From the NCBI GenBank assembly GCA_965371445.1, contig CBDUYN010000102.1, positions 1 to 35,442 of the forward strand: a stretch of DNA of 35,442 nucleotides, in the 5' to 3' direction. Within the stretch, counting starts at the first letter, position 1. Each line of letters opens with the position of its first letter. Source of the stretch: DASWIG01 sp965371445 (GTDB taxonomy: Bacteria > Acidobacteriota > Thermoanaerobaculia > Multivoradales > J023). Shown here piece after piece: positions 25,991-33,163 of the stretch. The notes beneath the pieces are model-generated. The model did not search any database. It was not told the origin of the DNA and saw only the letters and a list, made by a program, of their open reading frames with translations. The translations under genes were made by a program, and so were the position numbers.

Positions 25991-26302
25991 TTAGTCGTCG
26001 GACTTCGGGGTCTTGGTGCGGATGGCGATGATGCAGAGTTTACCGTTGTCGCAGCCGAGACGGCCGAGGAGGATGCGGCCTTTATCGAGCCACTTGAGAA
26101 AACGGTCATATTCTTCACTGGCCTTCCTAGAATCGCTGAGGCCCACTTGGTACCAAGTGGGTTCACGTGGATCCAGATCGGCCTTGAAGCGTGCTACGAT
26201 CGCAGCCTCGTTTCCTGGGGGGTACTTGCTGTCGTATTCGATCTCTTCGATCTCCAGCCAGATGCCTTGTGGGTCCGGGTTCGAGTTCTTTTCTTCAGCC
26301 AT
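25991..26302 (-). CDS. Small unknown protein, first gene of the RADAR operon
   Basis: A 103-residue acidic/charged protein starting at the ATG at 26302 with GGAG seven bases upstream. It has an N-terminal beta-like half (IWLEIEEIEYDSKYPPGNEA then AIVARFKADL) and a helical segment (SRKASEEYDRFLKWLDKGRI) before a final strand (KLCIIAIRTKT). I recognise no family. It ends 9 bp before rdrA and is therefore part of the same transcript. It may be a regulator, a sensor or an additional subunit; nothing in the sequence decides. Confidence 0.75.
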   Translation of the reverse strand: MAEEKNSNPDPQGIWLEIEEIEYDSKYPPGNEAAIVARFKADLDPREPTWYQVGLSDSRKASEEYDRFLKWLDKGRILLGRLGCDNGKLCIIAIRTKTPKSDD

Positions 26303-26923
26303 GTCAGTCTCCTAGTTTTGTCTTCGGTTAACTTGCAGTCTACGTATCCGCGCGGGAGCACATGAGGCTTCCGTCAACGTCGTCGCTCCTCGGCTCTGAA
26401 ATTTACGCAACGGCTGGCCGAAGGCCGCCCTGGACCTGGAGTAGGACTGCCTGCCGGGTCCCGGAAGGAGACGCCAGGCAGAGACTGCGCTGCTCCAGGG
26501 ATGCCCCAGAGGGATGCGTAGCTCCGGCTCGGCCGGTTTTGGGCCCTCCGGCGTCTGAGGGCAAGCGCTTCGTAGCATGAGAGGCTGCATCCGGAGAGGC
26601 GGCACACTTCTTCCCACCGACCGGCCTTCGCGGTCGATAGGGAGCGCGTGGTCCTGCTGGTCAAGCCATAGTCAGTGGCCAGGGCACCCAACGGCCTGTT
26701 CGAGGACATCGCCGAAACATTACAAGCACCTCCCGACCAGGACGTGCCCGTCCTGTGGCCCTCACCGACAATCCAGCGCTCCTCCGTCACCTCAAGTTCT
26801 CCCAGATGTCTACGTTAGGCGTAGCCTACCAGCTCTCGTCGTTGTATGGCAAGGGGCTCGGCCTACGAATCGTCGATCCTCCCCTTCCGCGCTACCGTCC
26901 GGCCCCGAGCGTGGGCCAGCTGT
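26303..26923. other. Gene-poor, decayed region upstream of the RADAR operon
   Basis: About 620 bp with no credible gene on either strand: open frames are short, lack ribosome binding sites and have no recognisable similarity. It must contain the promoter for the minus-strand RADAR operon, but I find no convincing -35/-10 pair; a TTGACG near 26370 has no matching -10 at normal distance. Confidence 0.5.
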
Positions 26924-27007
26924 CCAGTAGGCGACGAGCTCGTCTCTGGAGAGGTTGCGCAGGTCGAGATCCTCCTCGCTCAAGAACTCGTCCTTCATCT
27001 CGATCAT
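26924..27007 (-). pseudogene. N-terminal remnant of a short conserved protein
   Basis: Starts at the ATG at 27007 behind GGAGAAGCGTC and encodes 28 recognisable residues (MKDEFLSEEDLDLRNLSRDE, then LVAYW). From memory these match the start of a short conserved family usually continuing with WLxQAQATNDxD. After LVAYW the sequence becomes unrelated. It lies beside the remnant at 27039-27089, its usual genomic partner. Confidence 0.45.
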
Positions 27008-27038
27008 GACGCTTCTCCTTCCAGCGGCACGAACGGCA

Positions 27039-27089
27039 GAGGCGTCCGCGGTTGAATTCCGCGGTGAGCTCGACGTAGGGATTGTCCAT
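27039..27089 (-). pseudogene. N-terminal remnant of a nucleotidyltransferase-like protein
   Basis: Seventeen residues from the ATG at 27089 (MDNPYVELTAEFNRGRL) resemble the N-terminus of a conserved family that normally goes on with a SGQAVVLHRLAVMSKDGDW segment. Here that is deleted, and about 30 bp later the ribosome binding site of the neighbouring remnant begins. The resemblance is from memory and short. Confidence 0.4.
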
Positions 27090-27137
27090 CGAGCTCAGTA
27101 TGAGCGTCGCGTCGGTTGTGGCCGCCGCCGTGGGCGT

Positions 27138-28706
27138 TCAAAGCCGTAGGAGCCGGATCCGTCGTCCCTCGTGCTCGAGCTCGGAAATCTCGCTGCGCTC
27201 CCCGAGCGGCCTGGCTGAGGAGCGTTGGTCAAAAATGAGCAACGCGCCGTGCTCGAGGCCGAGGGAGCCGAGGTAGCGTCCGAGCTGGTCGAGGCCGCGC
27301 TGCAAGGGATCGGCCTGGCGGTCGCGCCAGACCTTGAGCTCCAACACCTCCCGCTGGACACCGTCCGCATAGGGCCAGTGGATGCAGAGGTCCATCCGCC
27401 CGCGTCCGACGGCGTACTCTCGATGAATCGCGCCACCTCCGTTGGTGACCCGCTGCAGAAAGCTCATGACGACGAGCTGGAAGGCCACCTCCTTGTAGGG
27501 CTGGCTCGACATCATCGCCTCGCCGTGCTCGCACCAGAATTCGAAGAAACCCTCGAGGAGGGCGTCCATGTCGAGACGCCCGTCGTCGGTGAGGTACCAC
27601 TCCGTCCTGTAGGGGATGGTCTCCTGGGTCATGGCGGCGAGGGCCCGGGGGACGATTTCGTGGTAGATCGGATTGGCGATCTCGAGATGGCCGGAGGCCG
27701 AGGTGACGAGCCCCAGGTCCTTGACGTAGGAAGCGTCGTCAACGAAGCTGTCGCCAAGCACCAGCTCGCCCGCGAGGATGGGAGAGATCACCCGCTCGAC
27801 CCGACGTTCCCGGAGACGCTCGACGAGCGAGTCGAGGTGGGTGTCCCGGCGCTCGATCAGGATCTCCGCGGCACTCTCGACGTGCCCGGCTTCGATCGGC
27901 TTCGTGGGGTCGGGCACGAGAACCTCGACGAGCTGGCGGGCGAGGGCGTTCGTCAGCCAGGGTTGGCCCCGGCCGAGCTCGTAGGCGCGAGCCAGGGCCT
28001 CGTCGGTGAAGGGCTGGCCGGTCTCCTCGGTATGCTGAGTATAGAGCGTGGCGACTTCCTCGGTGGTGAAGGATTCGAGGGTGAGCGACTCGGCCTTGAC
28101 GTTGAAGGGGGAGGCCGTCCCCAGGGTCTCGCTGTCGGGCCGGATTCTCGCCTTGTAGTCTCTGACGTCACGCATGCCAATGAGGGACACCGAGTGGGGG
28201 AAGCGTCCCGGACGGTCCGAGTAGCCTTCGCGCAACTGCCGGAGGACGGAGATCAGGGTGTCGTCGAGGAGCGCGTCGATCTCGTCGAGGAAGAGCACCA
28301 CGGGTCGCTCGGAGCGTTCGCACCAGCGCGTCAGCCAGGTGCGCAGCCGGCTCTCGCCCTCTACCGAGAGGAAGGCGTCGAGGGCCGGCGGACGAAGGCT
28401 TTCGGGAAGCGTCTCCGCCTGGAGCTCGACGGTACGCAGCACCGCCTGGACGCCCCGCTCCACGTCGGAGCGGGCCGCTTGGCCGCGCTCGCAGCTCGCA
28501 TGGAGCGCTGCGTACTTGCCCTCGGCCGTGAGCGTCCGGGCCAGGGCCTGGAAACAGGTGGTCTTGCCGCTCTGGCGCGGCGCGTGGAGGACGAAGTAGA
28601 GCTTCTTGTCGATGAGCGGACGGACCGCGGGCAGCCGGGGCTCCGTAGGCAGCATGAAGTGGTCTTCCGGCCTGCAGGGGCCGGTGGTGTTGAAATGGCG
28701 TGCCAT
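27138..28706 (-). CDS. AAA-type ATPase with C-terminal PD-(D/E)XK nuclease-like domain
   Basis: A 522-residue protein. The N-terminal ATPase has Walker A HAPRQSGKTT (41-50) and Walker B VVLFLDEIDAL (136-145) with catalytic D141/E142. The helical middle part is typical of STAND/AAA-like ATPases used in defence and chromosome partner systems. Near the end, GRMDLCIHW (D439) and EVLELKVW (E456-x-K458) form a PD-(D/E)XK nuclease core, as in DUF1703-type proteins. The ATG at 28706 has no Shine-Dalgarno. TAGAAT lies six bases upstream, so the mRNA is probably leaderless. It is next to the RADAR island and may be another defence gene; no partner gene is seen. Confidence 0.85.
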   Translation of the reverse strand: MARHFNTTGPCRPEDHFMLPTEPRLPAVRPLIDKKLYFVLHAPRQSGKTTCFQALARTLTAEGKYAALHASCERGQAARSDVERGVQAVLRTVELQAETLPESLRPPALDAFLSVEGESRLRTWLTRWCERSERPVVLFLDEIDALLDDTLISVLRQLREGYSDRPGRFPHSVSLIGMRDVRDYKARIRPDSETLGTASPFNVKAESLTLESFTTEEVATLYTQHTEETGQPFTDEALARAYELGRGQPWLTNALARQLVEVLVPDPTKPIEAGHVESAAEILIERRDTHLDSLVERLRERRVERVISPILAGELVLGDSFVDDASYVKDLGLVTSASGHLEIANPIYHEIVPRALAAMTQETIPYRTEWYLTDDGRLDMDALLEGFFEFWCEHGEAMMSSQPYKEVAFQLVVMSFLQRVTNGGGAIHREYAVGRGRMDLCIHWPYADGVQREVLELKVWRDRQADPLQRGLDQLGRYLGSLGLEHGALLIFDQRSSARPLGERSEISELEHEGRRIRLLRL

Positions 28707-28712
28707 GACGCC

Positions 28713-28763
28713 ATTCTATACCAGGCGAGCAGCGCGGCTGTCCTGAGCCAGCAGCGCGGCTGT
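28713..28763 (-). promoter_or_regulatory. Leaderless promoter with two 14-bp direct repeats
   Basis: On the minus strand TAGAAT (28713-28718) ends six bases before the ATG at 28706. Upstream, AGCAGCGCGGCTGT (plus-strand spelling) occurs at 28728-28741 and again at 28750-28763, a 22-bp period, close to two helical turns. The nearer copy covers the -35 position, where no good -35 hexamer is present. This is a likely regulator binding array. Confidence 0.5.
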
Positions 28764-28813
28764 TGTGGGAGGCTACGGCGAGAGTCTTCAGGATCGCCCC
28801 CTTCGGCGCCTGC

Positions 28814-29200
28814 TTACTGCTCGTCGCAGTAGTCGGTAATGTCGTCGAGCGCGTCGACGACCCCGTCCATGGTGTCGATGATGCCCTCGATGAAGTCGGC
28901 CCTGTCGAGTTGGTCCAGGGCGCGGTTCAGTTGCCTGCCGAGCCTCTGCTCCCGATTGTTCCCCTCGTCTTCGAGCAGGTCCGCGAACTCCTGTGTGGCG
29001 ACGAACGCTTCTTCGATCGCCTCGTCGGCCTCTCTCTCCTCTCTTCGCGTGAAGCCTTCGTCTGCCGCCTCGTCGATGGCATTGGCCATCTCGTTCCAGC
29101 CGTCGGCCATGTCGTTGATGTCTTCGCAGATGTCGGCGCCGGCAGCGAACGGGGCGGCGAGTATCAGGGCGAATGCCAGTAGAATCAGCTTTTTCTTCAT
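28814..29200 (-). CDS. Small secreted acidic protein of unknown function
   Basis: A 128-residue protein from the ATG at 29200, with AAGGAG seven bases upstream; the upstream extension of the frame has no ribosome binding site and antisense-like composition. The signal peptide is MKKKLILLAFALILAAPFAAGA. The mature part is almost wholly helical and acidic (EREADEAIEEAFVATQEFAD, LDQLDRADFIEGIIDTMDGV). Single cysteines near each end (DICEDIND and YCDEQ) could form a disulfide. I recognise no family. Confidence 0.7.
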   Translation of the reverse strand: MKKKLILLAFALILAAPFAAGADICEDINDMADGWNEMANAIDEAADEGFTRREEREADEAIEEAFVATQEFADLLEDEGNNREQRLGRQLNRALDQLDRADFIEGIIDTMDGVVDALDDITDYCDEQ

Positions 29201-29276
29201 CACGTCTCCTTGGGCCACGCGGCCATCGTTTCCGGTTCGCTGCGAGGATAACTCCGGGAGGCGATAAGCTGCGGCG

Positions 29277-29378
29277 ATGTCGCCATCCGACCGCCCTTGG
29301 CTCGCCGAGGTCACCGTTTCCGCCGCCGAGGTCGTGCGCTTCGTTGCCGAGCAGTTCGGCGATCTGGCGCAAGGGCCA
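29277..29378 (+). pseudogene. N-terminal remnant of an aminoglycoside phosphotransferase-family gene
   Basis: From the ATG at 29277 about 34 residues (SDRPWLAEVTVSAAEVVRF, then VAEQFGDLAQGP) resemble the N-terminus of APH/choline-kinase-like phosphotransferases, which normally continue with a GWDNxxFxV strand. Here the frame turns into an Arg-rich stretch and the kinase core is absent before the next gene starts at 29474. The match is from memory. Confidence 0.4.
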
Positions 29379-29461
29379 CGTCGACGACGCCGGGCCGTCG
29401 ACCAGGTCGGGTCGTTCGTCGAGCGTGGGATCCCGTGCGCCGAGCTCCGGCCCGATGCCGA

Positions 29462-29467
29462 TAGAAT
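29462..29467 (+). promoter_or_regulatory. -10 box of a leaderless transcript for the O-antigen-ligase-like gene
   Basis: TAGAAT ends six bases before the GTG start at 29474, so the predicted first transcribed base is the start codon itself. No Shine-Dalgarno and no clear -35 box are present. The same spacing is seen before the ATPase gene at 28706. Confidence 0.5.
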
Positions 29468-29473
29468 CGGACG

Positions 29474-31414
29474 GTGTCGAACGCCACGAAGCTTCAAGCC
29501 TACCTACCCGTGGTCCTGCTCCTCCTGTGGAGCGCCTTCGCGGGGACGTTCACCGGCTCGGCCGACGCCGTCTTCACCGTCGCCGGGCACCTGAGCCTGG
29601 TCGCCCTGGTCGCGGCGTCCGGCGCGGCCTGGCGGGATCCGCTGCGTCTCGGACGCGGCGGCAACCTCGTCTTGCTACTGCTCGCCGTTGCCCTCTGTCT
29701 GAGCTTTTATCGCTCGCCGGTGCCGCGGGCGGGACGGATCGCTCTGCTGCTCGCTCTCGCCTTCCTCCTGGTACCGCGATGCATCGAGGGCTTCTGGCGC
29801 GACGAGGGGAGCCGTCGTCGCGGGATCCTTTCTGTCGCCCTTCTGGTCGCGGGCGTCGCGGCGACGGCGCTCGTCGCACAGTGGCGGCTCGACACTCCGG
29901 GCGCCTCGTTCCCCCTCGGGCACCACAACCTCCTGGCGGCCTGGCTGGTGACGCTGCTGCCCGTCGCCGTCCTGCCCTGGCGCCAGGGCGGTGGAGCCCG
30001 ATGGGTGGCGGCCGCCGCCGGTGTCCTGGGAGCCGCGGCGCTTCTCGCCACCCGGTCTCTCGGCGGCCTCGCCGGCCTCGGGACGGTCGCTGCCGGGGCG
30101 CTTTGGCGCCGTCACAAGGGGCTGGCGGCCCTCGCCCTGGCGGCGGCCCTGGCGGCCGGCGGCACGAGGATCGTCGACGCCGTCCGTGGCGGGGACGCGT
30201 CGATCGGCGCCCGCCGTGCCTATCTGGAGGCCGGTTGGCGGGGCTTTCTCGAGCGTCCGATCCTGGGCTGGGGGCCTGGGTCGGCCCGCTGGACGATCGC
30301 GAGGCACCTCGTCCCCGAGCCCGGCCTGAATCCGCCCGGTGAGGTGGTGGCGGATCCCCACTCGTGGCCACTCGTCCTGGCCTACGAGACGGGCGCCGCG
30401 GGGCTGCTGCTGGCTGTGGCAGCCGGCCTCGTCTTCGTCCGTCGCCGGTGGGGGGAGACGCCGGTCGACGCTTCGCTCCGCAGCGCTGCGCTTTGCGGCC
30501 TCCTCGGCTTCCTGGTGACGAGCCTTTCCGGTAGGCCCTGGGCAGCTCCGGCGCTGCCGTTTGCGGCGCTCTTTGTGGTGGGGGTTGCGCTGGCGGCGTC
30601 GCGAAGCGAGCCGCCGGTCAAGGAAAGCACCCCACGAGCGCCGGGCGGACGCCTCGTCGCCGTGGCTCTGCTGCTCGCCGTCGTCCTGGCTCCGGTCGAT
30701 CTCGCTCACCTCGCTTATGACCGCGCGCTCGGCACGGAGGACACCGAGCTCCAGCGCACGGAGCTACGGTCGGCGACACGCTACGACCCCGACTTCCCGC
30801 TCTACCGCCTGCGCCTCGCCGTCCTGGAGCGGGACGCCGAAGGCGCCCGCTCCGCCGCGGAGGACGCCGCCGGGATCGCCCCTTTCTGGCTCCTTGCAGG
30901 CGTCCTGGCCCAGGAGGTGGGGGAGCCTTGGGCCGACGAGGCCCTCGTTCGAGCCTGCCGGCTTGATCCCCTGGGAGCCCTGGCGCCGTTGCGCCTCGCA
31001 TTGGCCGGCGACGAGCCCCTGGCACGGCTGCGGGGAGCGCGGGCGATCCTTGCCGAGCCACGGCTGCTCGCCGCTTTCGACTGGACGGGGCGTCCCGGCC
31101 TCCGCCAAGCCGCGGTGGGCGAGGTACGGCGTTGCGACGGCGTCGAGCCGGGTTGGCGCGAGGAGCTCGTGAGGCTTGCCGAAGGCCTCCCGGAGCCGGC
31201 GGGGACGTCGCGCTCGCTGGTTCTGGAGATGGACGGCGGCGGTGCGACGGCTCTTTCGCTTCACGCCTTTAGGCGGCGTCCCTGGCCGCTCTACGTCGAC
31301 GAGGTACGCCTCGCCGCCGAGCTCCTGCCGGCGGCCGACCTCGTCGCCGCGTCCAGGCTGCCGTCGACCGACCTACGGACTTTCGAGCGCCAGCGCTGCG
31401 TCCTCTGGCCGTGA
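29474..31414 (+). CDS. O-antigen ligase/polymerase-family membrane protein with C-terminal soluble domain
   Basis: A 646-residue protein starting at GTG 29474. The first 400 residues hold about ten transmembrane helices (PVVLLLLWSAF, LVLLLLAVALCLSFY, RIALLLALAFLLV, GILSVALLVAGVAATALVA and others). Between late helices is a periplasmic loop with RRAYLEAGWRGFLERPILGW followed by GPGSARWT...PHSWPLVLAYETG, the Wzy_C/O-antigen ligase signature with its conserved arginine, G-W-G-x-G and His. The C-terminal 220 residues are soluble, Ala/Leu-rich helical and partly TPR-like (AVLERDAEGARSAAEDAAGI). It would join or polymerise surface glycans at the outer face of the inner membrane. No other glycan gene is nearby. 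Confidence 0.85.
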   Translation: MSNATKLQAYLPVVLLLLWSAFAGTFTGSADAVFTVAGHLSLVALVAASGAAWRDPLRLGRGGNLVLLLLAVALCLSFYRSPVPRAGRIALLLALAFLLVPRCIEGFWRDEGSRRRGILSVALLVAGVAATALVAQWRLDTPGASFPLGHHNLLAAWLVTLLPVAVLPWRQGGGARWVAAAAGVLGAAALLATRSLGGLAGLGTVAAGALWRRHKGLAALALAAALAAGGTRIVDAVRGGDASIGARRAYLEAGWRGFLERPILGWGPGSARWTIARHLVPEPGLNPPGEVVADPHSWPLVLAYETGAAGLLLAVAAGLVFVRRRWGETPVDASLRSAALCGLLGFLVTSLSGRPWAAPALPFAALFVVGVALAASRSEPPVKESTPRAPGGRLVAVALLLAVVLAPVDLAHLAYDRALGTEDTELQRTELRSATRYDPDFPLYRLRLAVLERDAEGARSAAEDAAGIAPFWLLAGVLAQEVGEPWADEALVRACRLDPLGALAPLRLALAGDEPLARLRGARAILAEPRLLAAFDWTGRPGLRQAAVGEVRRCDGVEPGWREELVRLAEGLPEPAGTSRSLVLEMDGGGATALSLHAFRRRPWPLYVDEVRLAAELLPAADLVAASRLPSTDLRTFERQRCVLWP

Positions 31415-31490
31415 TCTGCCTCTGGGTGCGCCCAGTCCCTTGAGGCTGAAGTACGAAAGGACGTGCTGCGCACGTCCCTTCGAGGTGGAA

Positions 31491-31506
31491 GCGCCCTGAC
31501 GGGCGC
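31491..31506 (-). terminator. Hairpin after the ferredoxin gene
   Basis: GCGCCC-TGAC-GGGCGC lies immediately past the ferredoxin stop on the minus strand. A second hairpin (GGACGTGC-TGC-GCACGTCC, 31459-31477) follows. Together they lie between convergent genes and may end transcripts from both sides, though neither has a good T run. Confidence 0.4.
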
Positions 31507-31510
31507 CCGG

Positions 31511-31771
31511 CTAGACCTCGGGGGGCTCCATGTCGAAATGCTCGTAATTGATGGCGATGTACTTGGTCCACTTGTCGGGGACCTCCTCCATCGGGAAAAT
31601 CGCCTCCACCGGGCAGGCGTCGATGCACAAACCGCAGTCGATGCACTCCTCGGGCTCGATGTAGAGCATCTCCCAGTCCTCTTCAGCTCCGTAGATGCAG
31701 TCGACCGGACAGACATCGACGCACGCCGTGTCTTTAGTACCGATACAGGGCTCGGCAATGATGTGGGTCAT
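31511..31771 (-). CDS. fdxA: 7Fe-type ferredoxin ([3Fe-4S][4Fe-4S])
   Basis: An 86-residue FdxA-like ferredoxin, a low-potential cytoplasmic electron carrier. The N-terminal motif C9-x7-C17-x3-C21-x3-C25 lacks a cysteine at the third position after C9 (C-I-G-T), which fits a [3Fe-4S] site made by C9, C17 and C53. C21 with C43-x2-C46-x2-C49 would bind [4Fe-4S], and CxxCxxCxxxCP is intact (ECIDCGLCIDACPVEAIF). The C-terminal extension WTKYIAINYEHFDMEPPE is usual for this class. AAGGAG lies ten bases before the ATG. The promoter is at 31819-31845. Its redox partner is not encoded nearby. Confidence 0.93.
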   Translation of the reverse strand: MTHIIAEPCIGTKDTACVDVCPVDCIYGAEEDWEMLYIEPEECIDCGLCIDACPVEAIFPMEEVPDKWTKYIAINYEHFDMEPPEV

Positions 31772-31818
31772 CTCCTAGGCTCTCCTTTGACCAGGGGGTC
31801 GGGCATTCAGTCGCGCGT

Positions 31819-31845
31819 AGTATAGCAAAGATCGAGGCTCCGCAA
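31819..31845 (-). promoter_or_regulatory. Promoter of the ferredoxin gene
   Basis: On the minus strand TTGCGG (31840-31845), a 15-bp spacer ending in TGC, then TATACT (31819-31824): an extended -10 promoter with the same layout as the vapBC promoter. The transcript would have a leader of about 40 nt. Confidence 0.6.
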
Positions 31846-31885
31846 GCACTGTGGTCTCCCCCCTCGTTCCCCCCAAGGGGACGGG

Positions 31886-33163
31886 CTAATCCGCGGCTTC
31901 CTTCAGGGCTTGGCCGAAGGCCTCGACGGTGCGTTCGACTTCTTCCTCGCCGTGGGCCGTCGAGACGAAGAGAGTCTCGTAGGCCGACGGCGGCAGGTGG
32001 ACGCCGTGGGCGAGGAGCCGATGGAACACGCGGCTGAAGAGCTCACGGTCGGACCCATCGACGTCGTCCTGGCTCACGACGGCTCGGTCGGTGAAGAAGA
32101 TCCCGACCATCGAGCCCTGGCGCTGGACGCGAAGTGGCGTGCCCTGCTCCGCGGCTTTTTCGGCAAGGCCCGCGGCAAGGCGCGCCGAGCTCGCCTCCAA
32201 CACCTCGTAGGCCGCCTTGCCGTCGGCCTGGAGCGCTTCGAGCGAAGCGCGGCCGGCGGCGACGGCGAGCGGGTTGCCCGACAGCGTCCCGGCCTGGTAC
32301 ACGGGACCGGCGGGAGCGATCTGCTCCATCAGCTCGCGGCGTCCGCCGTAGGCGCCGATCGGCAGGCCGCCGCCGATCACTTTGCCGAGCGTCGTCAAGT
32401 CCGGCTCGATGCCCTTCAAAGTCTGGACACCGCCCCAGTCGACCCGGAAGCCTGTCATCACCTCGTCGAAAACGAGGACGGCGCCGTGCTTCTCAGTCAA
32501 CGCGTGAAGCCCTTCGAGGAAGCCTTCGACCGGCGGGACGAGCCCCATGTTGCCGGCGATGGGCTCGACGAAAACGGCGGCGATCTCCCCGCCGTGGGTG
32601 GAGAACAGCGCCTCGACGGCGGCGAGGTCGTTGTAGGGCGCCACCAGCGTGTCGGCGGTCACCGCCGCGGGCACGCCGGGCGAGGTGGGTACGCCGATCG
32701 TCGCGGCGCCGCTTCCGGCGGCGACGAGGAAAGCGTCGGCGTGGCCGTGGTAGCAGCCGGCGAGCTTGACGAGCTTGTTGCGGCCGGTCGCGGCCCGCGC
32801 CAGGCGCAGCGCCGACATCGTCGCCTCGGTGCCCGAATTGACCAGCCGTACCATGTCCATCGCGGGAAAGGCCGAGCAGATCAGCTCCCCCAGGTCGACT
32901 TCGGCCGTCGTCGGGGCGCCGAAGGTGGTGCTGCGGCGAAGCGCCGCCGCGATCGCCCGCTCGACGTCCGGGTGGCGGTGGCCGTGGATCATCGGGCCGT
33001 AGGAGCCGATGTAGTCGATGTAGCGCCGGCCGTCCTCGCCGTAGAGGTAGGCCCCTTCGGCGGCGCGGACGAAGACCGGCTCGCCGCCGACGCCCTTGAA
33101 GGCACGTACCGGCGAATTCACGCCGCCGGGAAGGACTTTCCGGGCACGCTCCAGGTGGCTCAT
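31886..33163 (-). CDS. hemL: Glutamate-1-semialdehyde 2,1-aminomutase
   Basis: A 425-residue PLP enzyme that converts glutamate-1-semialdehyde to 5-aminolevulinate in the C5 tetrapyrrole pathway. Family marks: LPGGVNSPVRAFKGVGG near the N-terminus, the cofactor-binding NSGTEATMSALRLAR, EPIAGNMG, FDEVMTGFRV, and the PLP lysine K261 in LTTLGKVIGGGLPIG. The start is set at the ATG at 33163, whose ATGA overlaps the hemB stop and which has AAGGA eight bases upstream; an ATG three codons earlier is less well placed. It is translationally coupled to hemB, which uses its product. Confidence 0.96.
   Translation of the reverse strand: MSHLERARKVLPGGVNSPVRAFKGVGGEPVFVRAAEGAYLYGEDGRRYIDYIGSYGPMIHGHRHPDVERAIAAALRRSTTFGAPTTAEVDLGELICSAFPAMDMVRLVNSGTEATMSALRLARAATGRNKLVKLAGCYHGHADAFLVAAGSGAATIGVPTSPGVPAAVTADTLVAPYNDLAAVEALFSTHGGEIAAVFVEPIAGNMGLVPPVEGFLEGLHALTEKHGAVLVFDEVMTGFRVDWGGVQTLKGIEPDLTTLGKVIGGGLPIGAYGGRRELMEQIAPAGPVYQAGTLSGNPLAVAAGRASLEALQADGKAAYEVLEASSARLAAGLAEKAAEQGTPLRVQRQGSMVGIFFTDRAVVSQDDVDGSDRELFSRVFHRLLAHGVHLPPSAYETLFVSTAHGEEEVERTVEAFGQALKEAAD

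Noticed and set aside
18900..26000. A CRISPR or type VI locus, suggested by the membrane accessory protein
   Set aside because: No repeat-spacer array and no Cas protein are present; the ATPase and large deaminase fit RADAR.
31459..31477. A palindrome GGACGTGC-TGC-GCACGTCC as a regulatory operator
   Set aside because: It lies between the 3' ends of convergent genes, so a termination role is more likely.
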